Positions 8,326 through 19,048 of a stretch of 64,000 nucleotides of DNA are shown piece by piece. The DNA is taken from the NCBI GenBank assembly GCA_027886185.1, contig WOAB01000895.1:1426001-1490000 (forward strand), read 5' to 3'. Position 1 is the first letter of the stretch, and every line of letters begins with the position of its first letter. The stretch comes from Rheum nobile (taxonomy: Eukaryota > Streptophyta > Magnoliopsida > Caryophyllales > Polygonaceae). The translations under genes and the position numbers were made by a program. The notes under the pieces were generated by a model, which worked only from the letters and a program-made list of their open reading frames with translations, did not search any database and had not been told where the DNA came from.

Positions 8326-11160
8326 CTACTGTTGCAACTCCTTTGTTTCCTCTGGAGAAGTTCGATAGGCAGCTCGGTTGGGAAGAGTAGCTCCTGGTAC
8401 AAAATCGATCTGGTGCTCAATGCCACGAAGTGGTGGAAGACCATCTGGCAACTCGTCCGGCATCACATCCTGAAACTCCTGCAAAATTGACAAAATACAA
8501 GAGGGGAGTGCGGACTCTGAAACAGGTAGGGCAGTAGGAAGAGCAATGAGTAGGAAACAGGGAGACTTGCCTTGGATGACGTTGGAAACCTTCTGGCGTC
8601 GCGCCAAGAGAAGTCGCTGCTCACAAGTGCCTTTCAGCGCAGAACTACCTTTTCCACCCTTCTGATGATGGACTCCAGAAGGTACCTGTTGACCATTACC
8701 ACTACAGTGAGGAAATTTAAGACTAATGGGCTGGTCACTTACCTGTCCTGAGTTGCCTTGGGTACCCGAAGAAGATGCTGCAGGAAGTTGTAGGGAACTC
8801 GGCTGGAAGGCTGTAGGGGACTCTGGAGGGGGTTTTCCTGCATCCTTTACAGCCTGTATAGCCTTGTTCCTCTGTCTAATAGCATGGTCCTGTAAAATCT
8901 CATTCGGAGTCATAGGTAAGAGCGTCACGCGCTTGCCATGGTGAGTGAACATGTAACTGTTCAAAAACCCATCATGGAAGACGCGACGGTCAAATAGCCA
9001 AGGACGCCCTAACAGAATATGGGTGGCATCCATGGCGGTAACATCGCACAAAACAGTGTCTGTATATGGTCCTATGGAAAAAGCAACGGGACACTGTAAA
9101 GAAACATTGTTACCTGGTTGGTCTGAAATCCACTGCAGACCGTAGGGCTGAGGATGTGGTTGCGTCTGAAGATTGAAGTCACGGACGACTCTCTCGTTTA
9201 TAATGTTGCAGCACAACCCTCCATCTATTATCAGACTCAGCGACGCATTCTTCATACGACACCGGGAATGAAACAGATTCTCCCTTTGGTCAAGCGGACC
9301 TCCTTCCTTGACGCTGAGGACGCGTCTGGTGACCAAGGCATAATGCATGACGTCGGTATCATGGTCGCTCGGCCTGATCACCTCATGCTCTGCAGACTCC
9401 TCTGGGATGTTCTCCTCTTCATCCGATAGGCTCTCGTAGTCTGCAGTTTGGGCGGAGTAGAGGACACGCTTCTGATTAGGACAGTCCTTCTGATAGTGTC
9501 CTCGTCCACCACATCTGTAACACTTTCGATCGCTAGAACGATCTGTACGGCCTGTCTCAGCAGAGGCCGATGGCTGTCGGCGCGCAGAAGAAGGGGGCGC
9601 CGGCCGCGGCGTCGTAGAAGACGCAATACCTGTACGATCCTGTCTAGGCACAAAACTAGAAGAAGAGTTAGTGCGATAAGAATGGACAGGGTTCGAGGTA
9701 TACCTTGGTGAGGGAGTAGACGAAGACTGCCAAGGCTGCTGTCGACGTCTCTGCGCTTGAAGATAGAGCTTCTGCGCAGTATGTACTACGTTGTTGAGAT
9801 CTCGGATTGGCAGAACGTCAACCTGATCCCTGTACGGCTGTGAGACACCCATTACAAAACATGTACGTAGAGTAGATGGAGTAACACTTACCCCGGCCTT
9901 GAAGTACATGTCTTCTAAGCGAGCAAAGAACTCTTGTGGCGTATCACGACCTTGAGTAGCAAGTGCAATGGCTGTCTTCATATCCTCTCGGTATGTCGTC
10001 GGCACGTACTTGCGCGTCATGAGCGCCACTAGCTGTTGCCACTCTGTCACAGGTGGCCACCCCATGCGTGCCTGCTGTTGGACCAGTCGGTTCCACCAGG
10101 TGCGCGCTGCTCCTTGGAAATGCAAGGTGACGATCTCCACCTTCGCATGCTCCTCATATTGATAGTGTTTAAGAACATGGCAGGTACTCTGCAACCAATC
10201 TATGAAAGTAGAAGGATCATAAGTACCAAGGAAGGGTTCGATTTTCACCTTAATTTCTTGGCGATACGTAGTTGGGGGTGGGTATCGCTGTTGGCCTGCA
10301 GCGGGAGCATAGACATTCTGCTGTGGAAGCCCCTGCCGCTGCTGTCCAACTGGTAGTTGTTGCCGTCGCTGCGCTCGTGGAGGACCGGCAACACGCTGCT
10401 GCTGATATGGCTGTGGATGACCATGTGCAGCGTAATAAGCAGCCTGATTATGTGGCTGCTATGGAGGAGGAACCCAACCTGTATGATGAAACTGATGCTC
10501 TGGTAGGTCCTGTAGGGGTGGGTGATAACCTGCAGAAAACCCATAGGCCCCTTCTTCCTCATCCTCAAGATCAAATTCCTGGAATCCTTCATCTGAATCT
10601 GACTCAACAGGAGAAACAGTACTCTGATGGTCAGCAAAAGAATGGACATTGAAGGTTTCAGAATTTACCCGATGTCGACTTGGACGAGCCGTGGAGTGTT
10701 TCCCTTGCTTGCTTGTGGAAGCATGTGGTTCTGTGCGTCTGCTCTGGCGTTTGACGGCACTGTCATCGATCGGTGCATCCTCCTCTGAAGATGACTCATC
10801 ATCGTCCTGCTCGTCCTCGTCCTGAGAGTTGCGTTCAGGAATTGTCAACTGGGCTGATTTGGAGCGCACCTTCGTCTTCGACGCGCTAGTCTCTTTCTGC
10901 GATCCTTTCCGCTGATGCTGCGTAGGAGGATCGGATATCAGAACGCCCTTGCCCTTTTTCTGCTTCTGGGCTAGGGTACTCTGGTCGTCACGGTTGTTCG
11001 GTGACGGAGACGGCATCACTCTACTGAGCAGATCACGCATGGCTGCAAAATTCGCTTCTGAACGTTCATCGGAACGTTGCTGATTGGCCACCAATAGCTC
11101 AATGGCCGTAGCCAGTTGATCGACCCGACCCGTATCCTGTCCGTCATTGGAGTTCACCAT
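8326..11160 (-). pseudogene. gag: Element B gag-protease with one internal TAG
   Basis: I place the start at the ATG at 11160 (MVNSNDGQDTGR), because codons upstream are hydrophobic leader sequence without gag character. The N-terminal part is acidic and serine-rich. A TAG at 10459-10461 interrupts it; beyond, the frame continues into the capsid-like region (KIEPFLGTYDPSTFIDWL, then TWWNRLV), a CCHC knuckle CYRCGGRGHYQKDC for RNA binding, and a protease with the DGG active site (SLIIDGGLCC) and MDATHILLGRPW. A second in-frame TAG at 8326-8328 separates it from pol. Both stops can be explained as CAG to TAG changes. The product would form the particle and mature the polyprotein. Confidence 0.88.
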
Positions 11161-12851
11161 TATCCTGAAAAGACAACAGACCCCAACAGAGCAAAGGAAA
11201 AACAAAGCAACAGAAACGAAAGAGAAGTCGAAATACCAAGATATCACAACTGAAAACAAAGCTGATATGGCCGTGAGGGCGGGAAGGCTAAGGATAATCA
11301 CACAACAATCACAAATTGCAGCGATAACTCAGCAAACAAATTGTAGATATAAATTGCAGCAATATAAGCCTAGATATGCCAACAAGACTATAACAGCCAA
11401 GACAGTGAGAGAGAGATGGAAATTGAATCAATAACGATAGGGTAACGATTATCTTATTTTGGCTTTGCGCACCCTATATCTCTTCACCGTTGCCACCTAA
11501 GTTCGGCTTTTCTCACAAAAAGCTCCTGCACTCTAATACCCCTACAGAAACCTCAACTGCTGTCGCCAGGAAATAACGGTAGGCACAGAACTTAATCCGG
11601 CGTGAACCTAGGCGTCCCGGCTAAGCAGCTGCAAACTAACAAAAGCGGATAACTCACGCCAAAGTCAGAAGGATAACTGTAAAAAGCGAATGCAGAAACC
11701 GACACAAAAGGGAAAATAAAAATAAAAGGACTCAGATCCCTGTAATCTAAGACTCCTACAGTAACCTCAACTGCTGTCGCCCGGATATAACGGTAGGCAC
11801 ATAAATTAATCCGGCGTAAACCTAGGCGTCCCGGCTAAGCAGCTGCAAACTAACAAAAGCGGATAACTCACACCAAAGTCAGAAGGATAACTGTAAAAAA
11901 CGAATGCAGAAATCGACACAAAAAGAAAGAAATAAAATAAATTTTAAAAAAAAAAAAAAATACCAAAGACCTTCCGTAGGGTGCAAATTTCGGAACCCAC
12001 GAAAAGAACCCGGATCAGAGATGGCTGTGCTCGTTGCGCTGGGCGGGGGGCTTTTAACCCGGTTCGTCAGCACCCGGGATAGAAGGCTGGGAGGCTGGGC
12101 GCGCGCGCGCGGGCGTGACTTGCTGGGCGCCGACGCTGCGAGTGTCGTGGCTTCGGTTCTTGTTGGCGCCGACGGCCAGCCCTAAGAACTTGCCCTAATT
12201 ACAATTGTTTGATTGCCTTGAATTTTTTTGATTGATATTTTTGTTGGCAATTCTTCAGATCTGGCTTTTTCTACAAGGAAAGATCTCAGTTTTTTTTTTT
12301 TTTTTGAATTAGAGAAATTGCAACAAGAACTCAAGAACCCTAATCTTCAAGAATTTCAGCCTCCTTGCACAGATCGGTATTCAAAAAATTTGAAAAAAAA
12401 TATTCTAGACACCAACACACTCAATTGATTCAAGTGGGAAACGAAGAGATCAAAGAAGATGCAGATTAATGGCAAATAGGTCAAGTACAGCAATTCAACG
12501 TATATGCATGCAAATCTAGATCTATAATTCAATCACCAATTTATCAACACAAGAAGCAATTGTTGTGTGTAGGGGACAAGGTAAGAACTCTAAAAATCAA
12601 GCTAACGAATTTTTTGAGGACGAAATTCACTAGAGCCGTGAAGAACTAGAGAAAATCACCCAATTTTTGTTTAGAATCAATTCGGTTTTGAAGGGGAATA
12701 AAAAAAAATTCTGAATTTTTTGACTCTAAAAACTGAACTGAATAAGAATAATCAGAATTATCACGAAAAATGCAGGAAAAAAAAAATTTGGAATTTTTTG
12801 ACACGAAAATAAGGTTGTGATAAGCAAGGAATCGATTCGACTTACAGATTC
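11161..12851 (-). other. Leader of element B with a 214-bp tandem duplication
   Basis: Non-coding leader between primer site and gag. Two copies of a ~200-bp block start at 11541 and 11755 and share ACCTCAACTGCTGTCGCC, the gcggataactcac segment and gtcagaaggataactgtaaa. A GC-rich patch with a (gc)n run lies at 12095-12115. AT-rich poly-A/T tracts occur at 11945-11962 and 12290-12306. Confidence 0.7.
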
Positions 12852-12869
12852 GAAGGCTCTGATGCCAGT
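12852..12869 (-). other. Primer-binding site of element B
   Basis: The minus strand after the 5' LTR reads ACTGGCATCAGAGCC, one base different from the initiator-Met tRNA complement TGGTATCAGAGCC. Confidence 0.8.
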
Positions 12870-13733
12870 TGATGTGACCTTGCTATGAAGAAGGTCTCAA
12901 GTCCCGGATGAGATCGTGATGAATCCGTAGTGGGGCGAAGCAACTCCTTGAATAGGCGTCTGCGTTGATGGAGATTGCAAGACGACGACGAAGCGGAAGC
13001 GATTGCGGAAGCGATGTGAAGTTGATGATGATGCAGTCCGTATGAAGGGTGATGGTGGACGGACTGAATGATGATGGAAAGAAGAGGTTTTGGAGGCGGG
13101 TTAGATGAAGGGAGCACGCTCGACCTAGATCTAAAGGATTTGATGTGAGAATGACGAAGGAGCAAGCTCGACTAGGTGATTCAAGGTAACGTTGAAGGAA
13201 CTTCAATGGAGGTTTTCTCTCAACATAAAGTTATGAATATCAACGTACCAGGAAATGGGGCTACAAAGCTAGGTTAAGTAAAAGGAAGACTCTTCCTTTT
13301 CCTTAACCAAAAAGATTAAAAATAAAACAAATAAAACTCTAAAAATAACTCTAAGGGGGCTGGTCATTCTAAGTATAGAACTGACCTCCTAAACTCCCTT
13401 AAAAATGCTGAAAATAATAATAAATAATATCCGGACTAAAAACTAAAAATGTCATAAATCAGAAATATTGATAACTAGGCGAATAGCGATCAATATCTCT
13501 AATCTGTGAGATCCGGGATCTCTGCAGACTGTGTAGACGTCCCAACTGTCACTAAACTCAGAATGGATCCCTCATCTGTAGTTGGACGTCTATGACCTGC
13601 TACGAGTCTGGTCACCAGTGATTGAGTCGCAGCTTGAATAGCTTTGGCTCGTGCTCTAGTAATGGGACCTGATGACCTAAGACTCATAGCCTCCTCCTCG
13701 TCTGCAGCTGTCATGGTAGGCGAGGTCACATCA
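12870..13733 (-). repeat. 5' LTR of element B
   Basis: 864 bp, starts TGATGTGACC and ends GGTCACATCA on the plus strand. Differences from the 3' LTR are limited to about four substitutions and one 1-bp insertion (for example near 13038, 13189, 13226, 13257 and 13676). Confidence 0.95.
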
Positions 13734-13738
13734 TAGGA

Positions 13739-15830
13739 GCCAATGGAGAAATCAATGTGGCATTGCCTAGCGACCACATCACTTTTACAGTCTCCAAGTC
13801 CTTGGGGGCTATAAGGATGAGGATGAGCCGTGGTGGAAAAATGGAGACGATTGACCACGCGCGCATTGACAAAGTTGGCACATGACCCGCCATCGATGAT
13901 CACACTAAGGGAGGAAGTACCCATGAGGCATCGAGTGTGAAAGAGACTCTCCCGTTGGTCCTTTGTGTCACCCTCGTGGATCGAGAGCACACAGCGAGTC
14001 ACCAAGCTCAAAGGGGCGGCGACTTCATACTCAAGAGGGGCGCAATCATAGTTATCATAAATGCCCTCCGCGGCGGCCTCATGCTCGTCCTCCGGGGCCT
14101 CCTCTTCATCATCAAAGGATTCATACCCACTTGTGGCGGTGAACAAGACCCGCTTGGCATTGGGGCAATCCCGTTGGATGTGGCCACAGCCGCCACACTT
14201 GAAGCAAGCACGGTCGCTAGACCGCTCGGTCGTGGGGGCCGGGGCACACGTGCCGGGAGTCGGGCCACAGGGTGGATCACGCAGCCGAGCGGCGTCGGCG
14301 ACCTCGGTTGAGGTGGGCGGGGCTGAAGTGGGCCCGGTGCGCGGCTGCGGGGCAACAACGGCGGCCGAGGGCGAACCAAAGGAGGAGCTAGGGGCGGTGG
14401 AGACCCGAGGTGGCTGCGAACGGGCCCAAGCGGCCTTCTTCTTCCGTTGTTGTTGATTGTATATCTCCATGGCCATGTGGGTGAGAGTGTTGATGTCCCG
14501 GATGGGGAGTAGGATCAATGGCTCACGAATGTCCACATCGAGGCCGCGGAGGAACATAGTGCGGAGAGAGGCGGGGGTGGTGGACACGCCGGCCTTGGGG
14601 ATGAGCTCCTCATGCTCGGCAAAGAACTCAAGCGGCGTGCAGGCGCCTTGGCGGGCTAGTGCAATTTGGTGGCGCATGTGCTCAAGGTAGTCCTCCGGAA
14701 CATACCACTTGGTCATGCCATAGATGAGTTGGTTCCAAGCCACGATCGGCGGTAAGAGGCGCCTCTCTCTCTCGGTGGTGAAGCGGAACCACCAAGCACG
14801 GGCATGGCCGGTGAATTGGAGTGTAGCAATCTCAACTCGCTCATAATCCTCATATTAGCAATGATTGAGGGCATACTTCGTGGCTTGCTTCCAATCAAGG
14901 GATTTGGCCGCGTCGTATTCCCCCTCAAAAGGCTCGATGCGGACCTTGATCTCTCGGCGTTGGCCAAAGTGTTGTACGGGCCCGGCCGGGTCACAACGGT
15001 CATGGACTTGGCGGGCCGCTTGCCCACGGCCTTGGAAATCAGTCAGCGGTGGAGGGAGCCATTGGGGATGGCAGCAATCCAAGGGGCGCCAGTGGGGGGC
15101 TCGGCCTCGGCCATGAGGACGAGGGAGCAAGTCGGCCAAGGGGTCGTCCTCAAATGGCTCGTGGAAGACTTCATCAAACACGTCATCTTCCTCATGGGCC
15201 CCAAATGCTTCATCTCCGTCATCAAAGCCCTCGAAGTTGTCGTAACCATACCGAGGGTGCGGGAGGTCATCGTCGGCAGGGGCCCGGGCGGCGCGTGGAT
15301 ATGGCTCGCCATCAAAGGGGGCTGCGGAGTGGTGGAGAAGTAGGCCCGATAGCGGCCGAGCATCGTGATGGCCTCGTAAATCGGCATGCGCCGATCGGTG
15401 GCCGTAGTAGTTCAGCTCTCGGGGCGGTGGCAAGCACTCGGAAAAGGCCTGGGCATCGGAAGGCAGTGAAGGATACATAGGCCCCTTTGCCCTGAGCTTG
15501 CGCCGTGTGATCATGGAGGGGCTCTGCCGGGCCATGGGATGAAGCACCGGTGTAGATGGGCACGGGCCGATGCGGCGCCACGGTTGGCACGGTGGCTTGA
15601 GGGTCGGCGGCAATGGTGGCCAAGCTAATCTCGAGGGAGGCCATGCGCGTGTCGGCGGCCTCCTTCTCGCGGCGGAGCGCAACCAACTCGGTGTGGGCCG
15701 CGCGCAAGGCCTCCGCGACAGCCTCCTTGGCTCAGCTTTCCTCGGCAAGTCTAGCCGCAAAGGACTCGGGGGAGAGTGTTGGTGTGGAGCTCCGAGGGCT
15801 CCTATTGCCGGCATCCATGGGATCCTCCAT
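13739..15830 (-). pseudogene. gag: Element A gag and N-terminal half of protease
   Basis: I choose the ATG at 15830 (MEDPMDAGNRS), just after the leader, as the start. A coiled-coil-like segment follows (ALRREKEAADTRMASLEISLA). The frame is damaged by TGA at 15732-15734, a frameshift near 15480 and TAA at 14855-14857 (a Gln codon in B). From 14854 to 13739 it is open: capsid-like REIKVRIEPFEGEYD and WNQLIYGMTKWYVPEDY, CCHC knuckle CFKCGGCGHIQRDC, and protease active site SVIIDGGSCANFVN. Codon use is much more GC-rich than in neighbouring elements. At 13738 the frame runs into the 5' LTR of B, which supplies a foreign in-frame tail ending at 13499. Confidence 0.85.
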
Positions 15831-17108
15831 TTGTGGACTCACCTACAAGAGGCCACAAGCAACCCAAGTAACAAATTCAAAGGCACAAGTAATTACACTT
15901 AAAGAGGAAGCACACGAAATGATGCCTAGGACAACAACCACACACAAAGGCAAAGGCTCAAACAAGAGGGGCAAGGGTGATAAGTGCAAGTGAATTGAGA
16001 ATTTGAGTGGGACTGGGGCACTTTCAATCCAATCCCAAAAGTATCATCTAAACTAAATAGCAAAAGCCAACTTGAAACTTTGGATGAAGAGCTTAAGGCA
16101 ATATGGCCATTCGGCCACCCTATGGGGTCAACAAGAAGTGAAGTGTAATGGCAAGGGACTAGAGGAATATGGGGAGGTAGGCTTAGGGGACCAAGTTGAC
16201 AAGTGAGGGTGAGAGAGCCCACCAAAGATATTGTGGCCCAACCGAAAAGACAAGGAAACAATAATGAACGACCCACTCCCTTTCTTTTATTTTTTCTTTT
16301 TTTTTAATTTCGGTTCTGTTTTTTTATATAAAAATAAAATAAAATTGGGCCTTTTGCGTTTTCTTGGCCTCTTGACTTTCAAAAGGCTCTTTCTAACATA
16401 ATGGGAGTGGTGGCCGAAATTGCAAGCTTCATGGGCAATAAACAAGACGTGGGGCCACAACAAAAGAAAGTTGGAAATGGAAGGTGGTGGCAACAAAGGG
16501 GTGTTTTGTTTTGACTCTCCAAGTCCCTTTTTTGGGGTGAAACAAGGAGTGAGACAAGAAGAAAATGGAGGTGTCTTCTTGCCACTAAAACTTCTACCAC
16601 TAGTGGAGTCCCCACCAAGGAAGTTTCCTAGCCTTTTACACACATACAAATCAGCCAAGGTACAACTTGTCTTTTATCCAATTAGGCTACATGAGCCAAA
16701 AGGCAAAAGAGGGAAAGTGGAAGTGGTCTCTTCCAAAGGTGTCAATTCACAAGCAAGTGGAGAGGGATTCAAATTGCACAAACACATACATGGCCGGCTG
16801 GGGGTAGGGGTTGGGCGGCAGTAGGGGAGGTGGTGGGTGGTGCTACGATGGTAGAGGCGGCGGCCGGTGGCCGGCGGTGGTGGTGGGCGGCGGCGGAAGT
16901 CTTTTTTATTTATTTTTTGAGCTTCTTTTTGGGAGGGGAAAACAAGGCAACTAAACTAAACACTAAGCTAGCAAGGAAATACGAAAAAAGGCATGGAAAT
17001 GAGAAAAAACTGAGCATGCAAAACTAAACACAAAGACATGAAGAAACAAGAAAGAAAAAGCTAGCAAGGAAGGAAATGAGCAAAAACACATGGTTAAAAC
17101 ATGGGAAC
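15831..17108 (-). other. Leader of element A, gag-proximal part
   Basis: Non-coding. It contains poly-T near 16295 and 16320 and a GC-rich GGCGG-type patch at 16790-16890. It is interrupted at 17108 by element C; the short remainder of the leader lies at 47327-47442. Confidence 0.65.
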
Positions 17109-19048
17109 TGTAATACCCCTCATTTTAGTAAGGGTATTGGGGTAATTTCCCAACCCTCGTTCTGTCATTGTGACGCGTTTGGCGAAATTCGGAATTTATG
17201 TAACTTGTATAATCTCGGTAATAATTCTTTGAGCGTTATAATATACATTCGATGTATTATTGAGGCTGGGAATATTTTTATGGATACGAGTATTTAATGT
17301 TGGGGATGAATCCACGTGTAAAACCTTTCCCAGAGGTCCTGGATGCGCGAGTGGCATTTCCGCGACCGCGGAAGAATTTACGCGATCGCGGAAACCTGTT
17401 CATCGTCTTCTTCTAGAAGCTCGGCGTTTCGCCGATTCCGAGGCCGCCATTACGCCGGGGGGAGGCTGATCGATTCGTCTGGCCGACGTTACTCCCCTTC
17501 TCACCCTATAAATAGGGCCTTCAGCCCTCGGATTCTCCATCCACAGTGCTCTCGATCTCTCTTTCCTTCTCTCGTTCCCTTGTCGTCGGAGTTCGTGCCA
17601 TCGTCGAAAGCTTGCCGGAGTTCTCGCCGGAATTGGTGGTATTCCCCTAGTGCCTTGGAAGCCTGGAGTTGTAGCATCATTGTTCGAAGCCGAGGAGCAT
17701 CGTCGTCGTAGTCTTTCGGTGAGCCTTGTGCCGATTTAGGGCCGCGTCAGGGAGGGATCCGCGATCACGGATATGAACACCGTGACCGCGGATGGTGCCC
17801 AGAAATCCGCGACCGCGGAATCCAAAACCGCGACCGCGGCTTGCCTTAGCAAGCGCGTTCGTGGCTTTGGAAGAGCCGGTCACGGATGGGACCCTCGTTC
17901 CTTTCGTTTCCGTTCATTTCTTTAGATTTGTATTATTATTCGTATCGAATCTAACCTAGGGTTTCGTCGTGGGTTCGTTGTTGTCGTAGGAATCCGTAAC
18001 CAGATTCCGTTTCCAGTTCCCAGATACCCGGAACCCGACAATCTACGTTCGTCTCGATTAAGGCAAGTGGCGGTTCGGTCTTGCTTATCATTCCATGTTT
18101 TCGTTAATTATCAATTATTTTAATTGTTAATTAAATTGGGATGAAGTGTTGTTTTCGTTTGGGGAACAGATTTTATAAATGTGTGATTTAAAATGCGATA
18201 TTATTATAGGTTGTATATATTGCTAGAAACAACGCTATTATATCTGTTATTACCGTGATGGTATTGGTGTGGACTTTATGTGCGAACTTAATATATAGTT
18301 AGAATGAGTATTCATAGGAATGCTATGTATCTCATTGCGAGTACTGGCTGTTTCTTTATAAATGTGGTGCGTAGGATGTCCAAGCCCTAACACCCTTCCC
18401 TGGTCATGACCTACCCCTATCCGAGTATAGGGGTGGTGCACACAGCTGGTGCCAAACATTCGGGAAATGCTCCCAAGATATCTCTCGTATCGAGATGATA
18501 TATTTATATGATAAAAGTTGTAACGTGAATATACGTTTTGGAATTAAATAAGATAAGTTCGATTATGTACATAATTAATATACCCTCGGGCGAGGAGTAC
18601 AACGTGGAAACCGCCCGGGCTTCGATTAAAGTAAGTCCTCCTTCCAAATCTGAATTCGCATTACGCGGTGAGGTTGGTCGTGGACCCAAATGGTCAAGTC
18701 ATTTTAAACGCTTGTGTGAAATTATAACGTTCCCAAACATTTGTCATACTTTCCGATAAGACTTGATCTTTTGGAGTCTTCTCTTCATACGTTCCCGTAA
18801 GACTCGATCTTTTGGAGTCTTCTCTTGTTCATACTGTTTCGTATATTTCCGTAGGAGTGTTGAGGTTCACTGTCGTCATCGGTTATTATTCGAGAAATGA
18901 CAGGTGTAACCTAATACGACTACTTAGAACTTTTTTGTTTTACCCTTGCATAGTCTTTCATTAGACTAACCAACCGGTTTATTTCCCTTGCATGGTTGGC
19001 TGGTGTCATCTATCTCATACGGCACATCAGGAAAACTTCCCTTTCGTG
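17109..19048 (+). repeat. 5' LTR of element C, first part
   Basis: It begins TGTAATACCCCTCATTTTAG and matches 45379-47298. It has a TATA box (TATAAATA, 17507-17514), CpG-rich CCGCGACCGCGG-type motifs on both sides of it (17358-17395 and 17758-17845) and a pair of AAGACT..AGTCTT hairpins near 18759-18830. Element D interrupts it at 19048. Confidence 0.9.

Larger units (their letters stand above)
4998..13733 (-). mobile_element. Gypsy element B, nearly intact (8.7 kb)
   Basis: This is a complete minus-strand LTR retrotransposon: 3' LTR 4998-5860, pol, gag-protease, leader, primer site and 5' LTR 12870-13733. The target duplication tagga is perfect (4993-4997 and 13734-13738). The LTRs differ at only about five positions in 864 bp, so insertion is recent. 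It landed in the protease region of element A. Only two in-frame TAG codons interrupt gag-pol. Protease of the DGG type, a YFDD reverse transcriptase, and a pol C-terminus extending into the LTR suggest a chromovirus near the CRM/Reina lineages, but no chromodomain is seen and the lineage is an inference. Confidence 0.93.

Noticed and set aside
8326..8328. TAG between protease and reverse transcriptase as a programmed readthrough signal
   Set aside because: The following context (GTGCAG) is not a known readthrough signal, and the position is inside a normally continuous polyprotein; a CAG-to-TAG change is simpler.
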